From Acidicaldus organivorans (lineage in GTDB: Bacteria; Pseudomonadota; Alphaproteobacteria; Acetobacterales; Acetobacteraceae), in NCBI GenBank assembly GCA_000759655.1, contig KN174120.1:4322-10792 (forward strand): DNA of 6,471 nt, written 5' to 3'. Positions 1-5,856 of the stretch are shown piece after piece (the first letter of the stretch is position 1; every line of letters begins with the position of its first letter). Made by a program: the position numbers and the translations under genes. Below the pieces are notes generated by a model. It was not told the DNA's origin, made no database searches, and saw only the letters and a list, made by a program, of their open reading frames with translations.

Positions 1-1041
1 TTCGGCGGCAGCGTGCTCGGCCGCCCGGTCGAAATCCTCGCCGGCGATCACCGGATGAATCCCGATCTCGGCGTGCAGATCGCCCGTGACTGGTTCGACA
101 ATCACGGCGTGGAGGCGATCGTCGATGTGCCCAACTCCGCCCTCGGGCTCGCCATTTCCGGGCTCTGCTACCAGAAGAACAAGCTTGCCCTGCTCTCGGG
201 GCCGGGGGCGAGCACCATCACCAACGAAAAGTGTAACCCCAATACCGTCCAGTTCACCTACGACACCTACGCCTTGTCGCACGTGACGGGCGCGGCTCTC
301 GTCGCCCAGGGAGCCAAGACCTGGTTCTTCATCACCGCCGATTATGCGTTCGGCCATCAGCTCGAGGCGGATGCCACCGCTTTCGTCACCAAGGCGGGCG
401 GGCGCGTGGTGGGGCATGCGCTCCATCCGCCAGGTGCCACCGATTTCTCATCGGCCCTGCTCGCGGCTCAGGCCTCGAAGGCTGATGTGGTGGCGCTGGC
501 CAACGCCGCGCAGGATGCGGAAAACAGCGTCAAGCAGGCCGCCGAGTTCGGAATTGGCGAGAAACGCAATGGCCAGCGTCTTGCCGCCCTGCTGATGTTC
601 ATCTCCGACGTCCATGCGGTCGGGCTGGACCGCGCTCAGGGGCTGCTGCTCACCACCGCCTCCTACTGGGATCTCGATGACGCCTCGCGCGCCTGGTCGG
701 AGCGTTTCTACGCCCGCACCAAGGTGATGCCGACCATGGAGCAGACCGGAAGTTACGGCGTGGTGCTGCACTATCTCAAGGGCGTGGCCAAGGCGGGCAC
801 GCTCGAGCCGCAGGCGGTGATGGCGGCGATGCGGGCGATCCCGATCAACGATGCCTTCGTCCATAACGGCTATCTCCGCATCGATGGCCGCGTCATCCGC
901 GACATGTACCTGATGCGGGTGAAATCACCGGACCAGTCGAAACGGCCCTGGGATTATTACGAACTCGTCACCCGGGTCAAAGGCGAGGACGCCTTCCGGC
1001 CGCTCTCCGAATCGGCTTGCCCTCTCGTGCACAAGAGCTGA
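1..1041 (+). CDS. Branched-chain amino acid-type ABC transporter substrate-binding protein (5' end outside the window)
   Basis: This is the C-terminal 346 residues of a periplasmic solute receptor of the Peripla_BP_6 (LivJ/LivK-like) type, which would hand its ligand to an ABC permease. The frame is open from base 1 and begins inside the mature domain (FGGSVLGRPVEI), so the GTG at 13 is unlikely to be the true start. About 50-60 N-terminal residues, including the expected signal peptide, should lie upstream. Family-typical stretches include AGDHRMNPD, IVDVPNSALGLA, FTYDTYALS, TWFFITADYAFGH and the C-terminal part around EQTGSYGVVLHYLKG. The stop is only 3 bases before maiA, so it is probably co-transcribed with the catabolic genes. 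Other members of this receptor family bind aromatic acids as well as amino acids. From the context I infer an aromatic ligand such as a hydroxyphenylacetate, but no residue seen here proves this. No permease or ATPase gene is in the window; they may lie upstream. Confidence 0.9.
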   Translation, partial: FGGSVLGRPVEILAGDHRMNPDLGVQIARDWFDNHGVEAIVDVPNSALGLAISGLCYQKNKLALLSGPGASTITNEKCNPNTVQFTYDTYALSHVTGAALVAQGAKTWFFITADYAFGHQLEADATAFVTKAGGRVVGHALHPPGATDFSSALLAAQASKADVVALANAAQDAENSVKQAAEFGIGEKRNGQRLAALLMFISDVHAVGLDRAQGLLLTTASYWDLDDASRAWSERFYARTKVMPTMEQTGSYGVVLHYLKGVAKAGTLEPQAVMAAMRAIPINDAFVHNGYLRIDGRVIRDMYLMRVKSPDQSKRPWDYYELVTRVKGEDAFRPLSESACPLVHKS

Positions 1042-1044
1042 GCC

Positions 1045-1689
1045 ATGCTCACCCTCTATGACTACCCGCGCTCTTCGGCCTGCTACCGGGTGCGGATCGC
1101 GCTTCACCTCAAGGGCATTCCCTTCCGTCGCGAGGAGATCCATCTCCTGCGCGAGGGCGGGGAACAGTTTCGCCCCGCCTATCGCGCGGTCAACCCGCAG
1201 GCACGGGTGCCAGCACTCCGGCTCGAGGACGGAAGCGTGCTCATCCAGTCCCCGGCCATCCTCGAATGGCTCGAAGAGACGTACCCCACCCCGGCGCTGC
1301 TGCCTGCCGAAGCTGGGCGCCGGGCCCAGGTGCGGGCGGCATTTTCCCTCATCGCTTGCGACATCCACCCGCTCAACAATCTCGCCGTGCTGACCTACCT
1401 CAAGACGAAGCTCGGGCAGGACGAGCAGGCGGTGACCGCGTGGTATCACCACTGGATCACCGAAGGCTTCAACGCGCTGGAGAAGCTCATCGAGGGGCCG
1501 CGTTTTTGTTTCGGGGAAGCGCCGACGCTCGCCGATGTCGCGCTCGTCCCGCAAGTCGCCAATGCCGAGCGCTATCGCCTGCCGCTGACACCCTGGCCCA
1601 AGATCGCGGCGATCGCGGCGCATTGCCGGAGCCTCGAGCCCTTCGCCCGCGCCCATCCCGACGCGGTCTCCGCCCCATCTACCCGCTGA
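1045..1689 (+). CDS. maiA: Maleylacetoacetate isomerase (zeta-class glutathione transferase)
   Basis: This cytosolic enzyme uses glutathione to isomerise 4-maleylacetoacetate (cis) to 4-fumarylacetoacetate (trans), between HmgA and FahA in homogentisate breakdown. The protein has 214 residues, the usual length for the family. The thioredoxin-like N-terminal domain carries the zeta-class signature SSACYRVRIAL at residues 10-20, with Ser10/Ser11 at the catalytic positions. The cis-proline is in RVPAL (Pro56) and the glutathione-contacting pair is Gln68-Ser69 (QSPAI). The helical C-terminal domain holds the zeta-type stretches DIHPLNNL (106-113) and ADVALVPQVANAERY (163-177). The position equivalent to Cys16 of human GSTZ1 is Ala12, with a Cys one residue later; I recall Ala here in other bacterial members. 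The ATG at 1045 starts 3 bases after the preceding stop and begins the beta-1 strand at the expected place. No strong ribosome binding site precedes it, so translation may depend on coupling to the upstream gene. Confidence 0.95.
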   Translation: MLTLYDYPRSSACYRVRIALHLKGIPFRREEIHLLREGGEQFRPAYRAVNPQARVPALRLEDGSVLIQSPAILEWLEETYPTPALLPAEAGRRAQVRAAFSLIACDIHPLNNLAVLTYLKTKLGQDEQAVTAWYHHWITEGFNALEKLIEGPRFCFGEAPTLADVALVPQVANAERYRLPLTPWPKIAAIAAHCRSLEPFARAHPDAVSAPSTR

Positions 1690-1700
1690 ACCGGATCAAC

Positions 1701-1706
1701 GAGGAG
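1701..1706 (+). promoter_or_regulatory. Ribosome binding site deciding the start of the MBL-fold gene
   Basis: GAGGAG lies 8 bases before the ATG at 1715. It overlaps the alternative in-frame GTG at 1706, which has no suitably placed purine-rich site of its own. This favours the ATG start. Confidence 0.7.
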
Positions 1707-1714
1707 TGACCGAG

Positions 1715-2665
1715 ATGGCTGATTTCGCCTCCACCAAAGATCTCGCCGAGAAACAGATCAGTTTCGAGGAGCTCGGCCCCGGGCTCTACGGCTTCACCGC
1801 TGAGGGCGATCCCAATACCGGGGTGGTGATCGGGGATGACTCCGTGCTCGTGGTCGATGCGCAGGCCACACCGCTGCTCGCCGGGCGCGTCATCGAAAAG
1901 ATCCGGAGTGTCACCGACAAGCCGATCCGCTACGTGGTGCTTTCCCATTATCACGCGGTGCGGGTGCTGGGTGCGAGCGCTTTTGCCGGGGCCGAGGCGA
2001 TCGCCTCGCGGGTGACGGATGATCTCATCACCGAACGAGGGGCGGCCGACATGGAAAGCGAGATCGGCCGGTTTCCCCGCCTCTTCCGCGGCCGCGAGAC
2101 CATTCCCGGCCTCACCATCCCGCGGCTCGTCTTCGAGAGCCGCCTCACGCTCCGCCTCGGCCGCCGCCGCGTCGAGATCATCCATATCGGACGCGCCCAC
2201 ACCGCGGGCGATACCATCGTCTGGCTGCCCGAAGAAAAAGTCCTGTTCGCGGGCGATACGGTCGAGTTTGGCGCGACCCCTTATTGCGGGGATGCCCATT
2301 TCACCGACTGGCCGGCCACGCTTGAGCGGCTGCGCGCGCTGGGGCCCCAAGCGCTCCTCCCCGGTCGGGGCCGCGCGGCGCGGGGAACGGCGGAAGTGCG
2401 CGAGGCAATCGACGGCACGGCGGCTTTCACCGGCGAGCTCTTCGCCCTGGTGAAAAGAGGCGTTGCCGCCGGGAAGAGTTTGGGCGAGATCTACCGCGAG
2501 GCGATGGAGACGTTCCGTCCCCGGTACGGGCACTGGGTCATTTTCGAGCACTGCATGCCCTTCAACGTCTCCCGCGCCTATGACGAGGCGAACGGCATCG
2601 ACTGGCCGCGCATCTGGACCGCCGAGCGCGATCGCGAGATGTGGCAGGCACTCACCGGTGCGTGA
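1715..2665 (+). CDS. MBL-fold metallo-hydrolase-like protein with altered metal site
   Basis: This 316-residue protein has a metallo-beta-lactamase fold; its substrate is unknown. Numbered from the ATG at 1715, the beginning has the usual opening strands (GVVIGDDSVLVVDAQ). Where active MBL enzymes carry HxHxDH it has HYHAVR (78-83, preceded by LS), keeping the two His of metal site 1 but replacing Asp and His with Val and Arg. The third site-1 His is present in GRAHTAGD (His162), and the bridging Asp in FAGDTVEF (Asp181). The late site-2 His, normally in a PGHG-like turn, is Arg218 in PGRG. Additional polar residues that might compensate are Cys191, Asp193 and His195 (YCGDAHF) and His279/Cys280 (FEHCMPF). 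From memory, relatives beside aromatic-degradation genes in beta-proteobacteria share the HYHAVRVLGAS stretch, so this looks like a family trait and not damage. It lies between maiA and the monooxygenase, 25 bases after the former and 8 before the latter. Hydrolysis of a thioester, lactone or ring-fission side product, or a non-catalytic role, are all possible. Confidence 0.85.
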   Translation: MADFASTKDLAEKQISFEELGPGLYGFTAEGDPNTGVVIGDDSVLVVDAQATPLLAGRVIEKIRSVTDKPIRYVVLSHYHAVRVLGASAFAGAEAIASRVTDDLITERGAADMESEIGRFPRLFRGRETIPGLTIPRLVFESRLTLRLGRRRVEIIHIGRAHTAGDTIVWLPEEKVLFAGDTVEFGATPYCGDAHFTDWPATLERLRALGPQALLPGRGRAARGTAEVREAIDGTAAFTGELFALVKRGVAAGKSLGEIYREAMETFRPRYGHWVIFEHCMPFNVSRAYDEANGIDWPRIWTAERDREMWQALTGA

Positions 2666-2669
2666 GGGG
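2664..2669 (+). promoter_or_regulatory. Ribosome binding site for the FAD monooxygenase
   Basis: GAGGGG begins within the stop codon of the MBL gene and ends 4 bases before the ATG at 2674. An in-frame GTG at 2662 would make a GTGA overlap with that stop but lacks a comparable upstream site. Confidence 0.55.
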
Positions 2670-2673
2670 TGCG

Positions 2674-4314
2674 ATGAGCTTCACCTATCCCCGTTATCCC
2701 AGCCCCCCCATCCCTGACCGCCGCGCGGTGCCGGTGGTGGTGGTGGGCGGCGGGCTGGTCGGCCTGACCCTCGCCCTCGATCTCGCCCGTCAGGGAGTGC
2801 CGGTGCGTCTCATCGACGATGACGACACCGTCTCGGTCGGCTCGCGCGCCATCTGCTTTTCCAAGCGCACCCTCGAGATCTACGACCGTCTGGGTTTGGG
2901 CGAGAAATTCCTCGAAAAAGGGATCACCTGGAATCGTGGCAAGGTCTTTTTCCGCAAGCAGCTGATCTACGAATTCGACCTCCTTCCCGAAAGCGGCCAT
3001 CACTATCCGGCCTTCGTCAATCTCCAGCAATATTACGCCGAAGCCTGGCTGGTCGAGGCCTGCGCCGCAGCCGGGGTGGAGCTCTACTGGCGCCATCGCC
3101 TCACCGGGCTTGATGCGCGGGAGGATGGGGTGCGGCTTTCGGTGAGCGCACCCGAGGGCGATTACGATCTCGAAGGGGAATGGGTGCTCGCCTGCGATGG
3201 GGCGCGCTCGCAGGTGCGCGAGTGCCTCGGCCTCGGTTTCACCGGCAAAGTGTTCAACGACCGTTTCCTCATCGCTGATGTCGAAATGGAAGCGGATTTC
3301 CCGACCGAACGCTGGTTCTGGTTCGACCCCCCATTTCATCCCGGCCAGTCGGTGCTGCTGCACCGTCAGGCGGACAATGTCTGGCGCATCGATTTCCAGC
3401 TCGGCCCGGATGCCGATCCCGAGGAGGAGCGCAAGCCTGAGCGCGTCATCCCGCGCATTCGCGCGATGCTCGGCGCGCGTCCGTTCCGGCTCGAATGGGT
3501 GAGCGTCTATACGTTCCGCTGCCGCCGCCTCGAGCGATTCCGTCACGGGCGAGTGATATTCGCCGGTGACGCGGCGCATCAGGTGAGCCCGTTCGGCGCG
3601 CGCGGCGGCAATGGCGGCGTGCAGGATGCCGACAATCTCGCCTGGAAACTCGCCGCTCTCCTGCGTGGCGAGGCGAGCTCGACACTGCTCGATACCTATG
3701 ACGCCGAGCGGATCCCGGCGGCGGATGAGAACATCCTCCACTCCACCCGCTCGACCGACTTCATCTCACCCAAAGGCGAGGCGATGCGTGCCTTCCGTGA
3801 CGCCACGCTGCTGCTCGCCGCGCGTCATCCTTTCGCGCGCCGCCTGGTCAATTCGGGAAGGCTCTCCACCCCCGCCATCCTCGAAGAAAGCCCGCTCAAC
3901 GATCCGGCGGCGTCGCCGTGGCCGGGCTGCCCGCCGCTTGGCGCACCGGCGATCGACGCACCGCTCACCGCCCGCTCCGGCCAGCGCGTGTGGCTGCTCG
4001 ATGCCTTGCAAAGTGGTTTCACCCTGCTCGCGCAAGGGCCGCTGCCGGAGGGCGAGCGGGAGGCTTTGGGCCGTGCGGGCATCACCGCGGTCACGATTGG
4101 GCCGGAGGGCGAACTCCGCGATGAGGCCGGGCTTTTTGCCGCCCGTTACGGACGCGTTCCGGGCTATCTTTTCTTCCGCCCCGACCAGCACCTCGCCGGG
4201 GCTTATACCCGCTATGACCGCGCCCATCTCCTCGCCCTCAAACGCTGGATCCTCGCGGGGGGACGCCTTTCTGCCCCGGCTCCCGCCCGCGCTGCTGCGG
4301 AGGTCTCTCCATGA
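2674..4314 (+). CDS. FAD-dependent aromatic hydroxylase, MhaA-like (probable 3-hydroxyphenylacetate 6-hydroxylase, large component)
   Basis: This is a group A flavoprotein monooxygenase (PheA/TfdB/MhpA type) of 546 residues that uses NAD(P)H and O2 to hydroxylate a phenolic ring. After a proline-rich lead of about 20 residues comes the FAD-binding Rossmann strand VVVVGGG with GGGLVG at 25-30. The second conserved motif is CDGARSQ at 174-180, and the FAD ribityl motif FAGDAAHQVSPFGARGGN starts at 297. The C-terminal 140 or so residues (SGQRVWLLDALQSGFTLLAQG from about 435, then YLFFRPDQHLAG near 499-509) match the thioredoxin-like tail domain of phenol hydroxylase relatives. It overlaps by 4 bases a tiny DUF2783-like gene, followed by hmgA. 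This arrangement resembles P. putida mhaAB, whose product converts 3-hydroxyphenylacetate to homogentisate. The fold and cofactor are certain. The substrate is inferred from context; other hydroxylated aromatic acids remain possible. The start at ATG 2674 is chosen for its ribosome binding site. Confidence 0.88.
   Translation: MSFTYPRYPSPPIPDRRAVPVVVVGGGLVGLTLALDLARQGVPVRLIDDDDTVSVGSRAICFSKRTLEIYDRLGLGEKFLEKGITWNRGKVFFRKQLIYEFDLLPESGHHYPAFVNLQQYYAEAWLVEACAAAGVELYWRHRLTGLDAREDGVRLSVSAPEGDYDLEGEWVLACDGARSQVRECLGLGFTGKVFNDRFLIADVEMEADFPTERWFWFDPPFHPGQSVLLHRQADNVWRIDFQLGPDADPEEERKPERVIPRIRAMLGARPFRLEWVSVYTFRCRRLERFRHGRVIFAGDAAHQVSPFGARGGNGGVQDADNLAWKLAALLRGEASSTLLDTYDAERIPAADENILHSTRSTDFISPKGEAMRAFRDATLLLAARHPFARRLVNSGRLSTPAILEESPLNDPAASPWPGCPPLGAPAIDAPLTARSGQRVWLLDALQSGFTLLAQGPLPEGEREALGRAGITAVTIGPEGELRDEAGLFAARYGRVPGYLFFRPDQHLAGAYTRYDRAHLLALKRWILAGGRLSAPAPARAAAEVSP
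4299..4303 (+). promoter_or_regulatory. Ribosome binding site for the DUF2783-like gene
   Basis: GGAGG lies inside the end of the monooxygenase gene, 7 bases before the overlapping ATG at 4311. It supports the short gene being translated. Confidence 0.7.
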
Positions 4315-4541
4315 CCGGCCTTCGTTTCGATGATCACTTCGCCGACCCCGACGGGCTCTTTGCCGCGCTCGCGGGCGCGCTCGGCGATCTTTCGGCCGAG
4401 GAGCAGCGCCAGTTCACCGCAGCACTTGCCCTTCTCCTCCTCAATCAGCTTCCCTCGCGCGAGGCAGCGCTCGCCGCGCTGGATGAAGCGCGTTCGGTGG
4501 TCCTCGCCGCCCGGGAAATCCCCAAGGAGACGTCCCCATGA
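4311..4541 (+). CDS. Small DUF2783-like protein, MhaB-like coupling component
   Basis: This is a 76-residue acidic protein with no signal peptide. It opens with the [15 protein letters not shown] stretch ([11 protein letters not shown], 10-20), followed by LSAEEQRQF (27-35), a leucine-rich helix LALLLLNQL (39-47) and an alanine-rich helix to about residue 68. This pattern matches my memory of DUF2783 proteins, which commonly sit directly after FAD-dependent aromatic hydroxylases. In P. putida the equivalent small protein MhaB (about 70 residues) is required with MhaA for 3-hydroxyphenylacetate 6-hydroxylation. I infer that this one partners the upstream flavoprotein. Both ends overlap neighbours by ATGA (4311-4314 and 4538-4541), and it has its own GGAGG site, so coupled translation with its partner and with hmgA is likely. 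The mostly helical, single-domain appearance agrees with an accessory subunit; no catalytic or cofactor motif is visible. The homology call rests on recall and has not been searched. Confidence 0.85.
   Translation: MTGLRFDDHFADPDGLFAALAGALGDLSAEEQRQFTAALALLLLNQLPSREAALAALDEARSVVLAAREIPKETSP
4524..4530 (+). promoter_or_regulatory. Ribosome binding site for hmgA
   Basis: AAGGAGA, the best Shine-Dalgarno match I noticed among the junctions in the window, ends 7 bases before the hmgA ATG at 4538, within the end of the DUF2783-like gene. It suggests efficient initiation of the dioxygenase. Confidence 0.75.
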
Positions 4542-5848
4542 CCCAACCCCACGCCTCTTTCACCGATGACCGGCTGTCCTATCTTAATGGTTTCGGCAAC
4601 GAATTCGCGAGCGAAGCGCTCCCCGGCGCCCTGCCTCTCGGCCAGAACTCGCCGCAACGCCCGGCCTATGGGCTCTATGCCGAGCAATTGTCGGTGAGCG
4701 CCTTCACCGTGCCGCGGCGCGAACAGCGGCGCACCTGGTTCTACCGCATCCGTCCCTCTGCCCTGCATGGCCCGTTCCGGCCGATCGAGCTGGGGAAGAT
4801 GGCTGGCCCGCTCGCGCCGCCCAATCCCAACCGGCTGCGCTGGGACCCGCTCCCCTATCCCGACACGCCCACTGATTTCCTCGCCGGGCTCCATACCATG
4901 AATGCGACCGCGCCAGCCGAGGCGGCAAGCGGGGTGAGCGTGCACGTCTATGTCGCCAACCGGTCGATGGAGCGGGTTTTCTACGATGCGGATGGCGAGC
5001 TCCTCCTCGTGCCGCAGGAAGGCGCTCTCCTGATTCTCACCGAGTGCGGGCGTCTCGACGTGGCCCCGGGCGAGATCGCCCTCATCCCGCGCGGGATGAA
5101 ATTCGCCGTCCTGCTGCGCGAGGGCAAGGCGCGGGGCTATGTGTGCGAAAATCACGGCGCCCCCTTCCGGCTTCCCGATCTCGGTCCGATTGGCGCCAAT
5201 GGGCTTGCCAATCCCCGCGATTTCGAAGCCCCCACCGCCTGGTTTGAGGAGCGCGATGAAAAGGTCGAGCTCGTGCAGAAATATCTCGGCACATTGTGGG
5301 CGGCCACGCTCGATCATTCGCCGTTCGACGTGGTGGCCTGGCATGGCAATGCGGTGCCCTATAAATACGATCTCGCGCGGTTCAATACGATCAACACGGT
5401 GAGTTTTGACCATCCCGACCCCTCGATCTTCACCGTGCTCACCTCGCCCACGCCGGTTCCCGGCACCGCCAATGTGGATTTCGTCATTTTCCCGCCCCGC
5501 TGGATGGTGGCCGAGCACACCTTCCGCCCGCCCTGGTTCCACCGCAACGTGATGAATGAGTGCATGGGTCTCATCTTCGGGGTCTATGATGCCAAGGCGG
5601 AAGGGTTCGTGCCGGGCGGGATGTCGCTCCACCCGCGAATGAGCGCGCACGGGCCGGACGCGCCGACCACTGAGCGCGCCATGGCCGCCGAGCTTGCGCC
5701 GCACAAGATCGAGAACACGCTCGCTTTCATGTTCGAAACGAGCGAGGTGCTGCGCCCCACCCGCTTTGCCCTCGAAACCCCTGCCTTGCAGAAGGATTAT
5801 GATACGTGCTGGGCGGGGCTTCCCAAGCTCTTCCGCCGCACGCCATGA
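4538..5848 (+). CDS. hmgA: Homogentisate 1,2-dioxygenase
   Basis: This is a cytosolic, Fe(II)-dependent ring-cleavage enzyme: homogentisate + O2 gives 4-maleylacetoacetate, the substrate of MaiA. The protein has 436 residues, full length for the family, and opens with the hallmark [19 protein letters not shown] (15-33), followed by [18 protein letters not shown]. The C-terminal cupin-like half holds the active site. The iron ligands are His335 (WFHRN), Glu341 (MNECMG) and His371 (SAHGPD), and the acid/base His292 lies in FDHPDP. These align one to one, with the same numbers, with the human HGD residues. Nearby conserved stretches are [15 protein letters not shown] (319-333) and [16 protein letters not shown] (359-374). 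No key residue is missing. The start is an ATGA overlap with the preceding small gene, with a strong ribosome binding site. It ends by TGA at 5846-5848, 8 bases before the preferred fahA start. Regulation by an HmgR- or homogentisate-responsive repressor is common for this pathway, but no such gene or operator is visible here. Confidence 0.98.
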   Translation: MTQPHASFTDDRLSYLNGFGNEFASEALPGALPLGQNSPQRPAYGLYAEQLSVSAFTVPRREQRRTWFYRIRPSALHGPFRPIELGKMAGPLAPPNPNRLRWDPLPYPDTPTDFLAGLHTMNATAPAEAASGVSVHVYVANRSMERVFYDADGELLLVPQEGALLILTECGRLDVAPGEIALIPRGMKFAVLLREGKARGYVCENHGAPFRLPDLGPIGANGLANPRDFEAPTAWFEERDEKVELVQKYLGTLWAATLDHSPFDVVAWHGNAVPYKYDLARFNTINTVSFDHPDPSIFTVLTSPTPVPGTANVDFVIFPPRWMVAEHTFRPPWFHRNVMNECMGLIFGVYDAKAEGFVPGGMSLHPRMSAHGPDAPTTERAMAAELAPHKIENTLAFMFETSEVLRPTRFALETPALQKDYDTCWAGLPKLFRRTP

Positions 5849-5852
5849 GGGA
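5847..5852 (+). promoter_or_regulatory. Ribosome binding site deciding the fahA start
   Basis: GAGGGA overlaps the end of hmgA and lies 4 bases before ATG 5857. The alternative in-frame ATG at 5845, which would form an ATGA overlap, has only a C-rich stretch upstream. Confidence 0.55.
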
Positions 5853-5856
5853 CGCG

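Noticed and set aside
13..15. GTG as the start of the substrate-binding protein
   Set aside because: The frame is open to base 1, the encoded residues are already inside the conserved mature domain, and a signal peptide would be missing.
1606..1622. Short repeated GATCGCGGC in the end of maiA
   Set aside because: Two adjacent copies encode an Ala/Ile-rich helix (AAIAA) in frame; this is ordinary coding sequence.
1706..1714. GTG start for the MBL protein, adding three residues
   Set aside because: The GTG falls on the ribosome binding site that serves ATG 1715 and has no site of its own.
1690..1714. Possible promoter or terminator between maiA and the MBL gene
   Set aside because: The gap is only 25 bases, contains a ribosome binding site, and shows no hairpin, T-run or -10/-35 pair.
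1679..2551. Open frame of 290 codons on the minus strand opposite the MBL gene
   Set aside because: It is antisense to a clear MBL-fold gene, with low-complexity composition and no recognisable protein features.
2578..3741. Open frame of 387 codons on the minus strand opposite the monooxygenase
   Set aside because: It mirrors the codon bias of the sense gene, crosses a gene junction, and shows no family motif.
4445..5704. Open frame of 419 codons on the minus strand opposite hmgA
   Set aside because: It is antisense to an unmistakable hmgA, is rich in Arg, Gly, His and Glu without recognisable domains, and is what strong third-position G/C in the sense gene produces.
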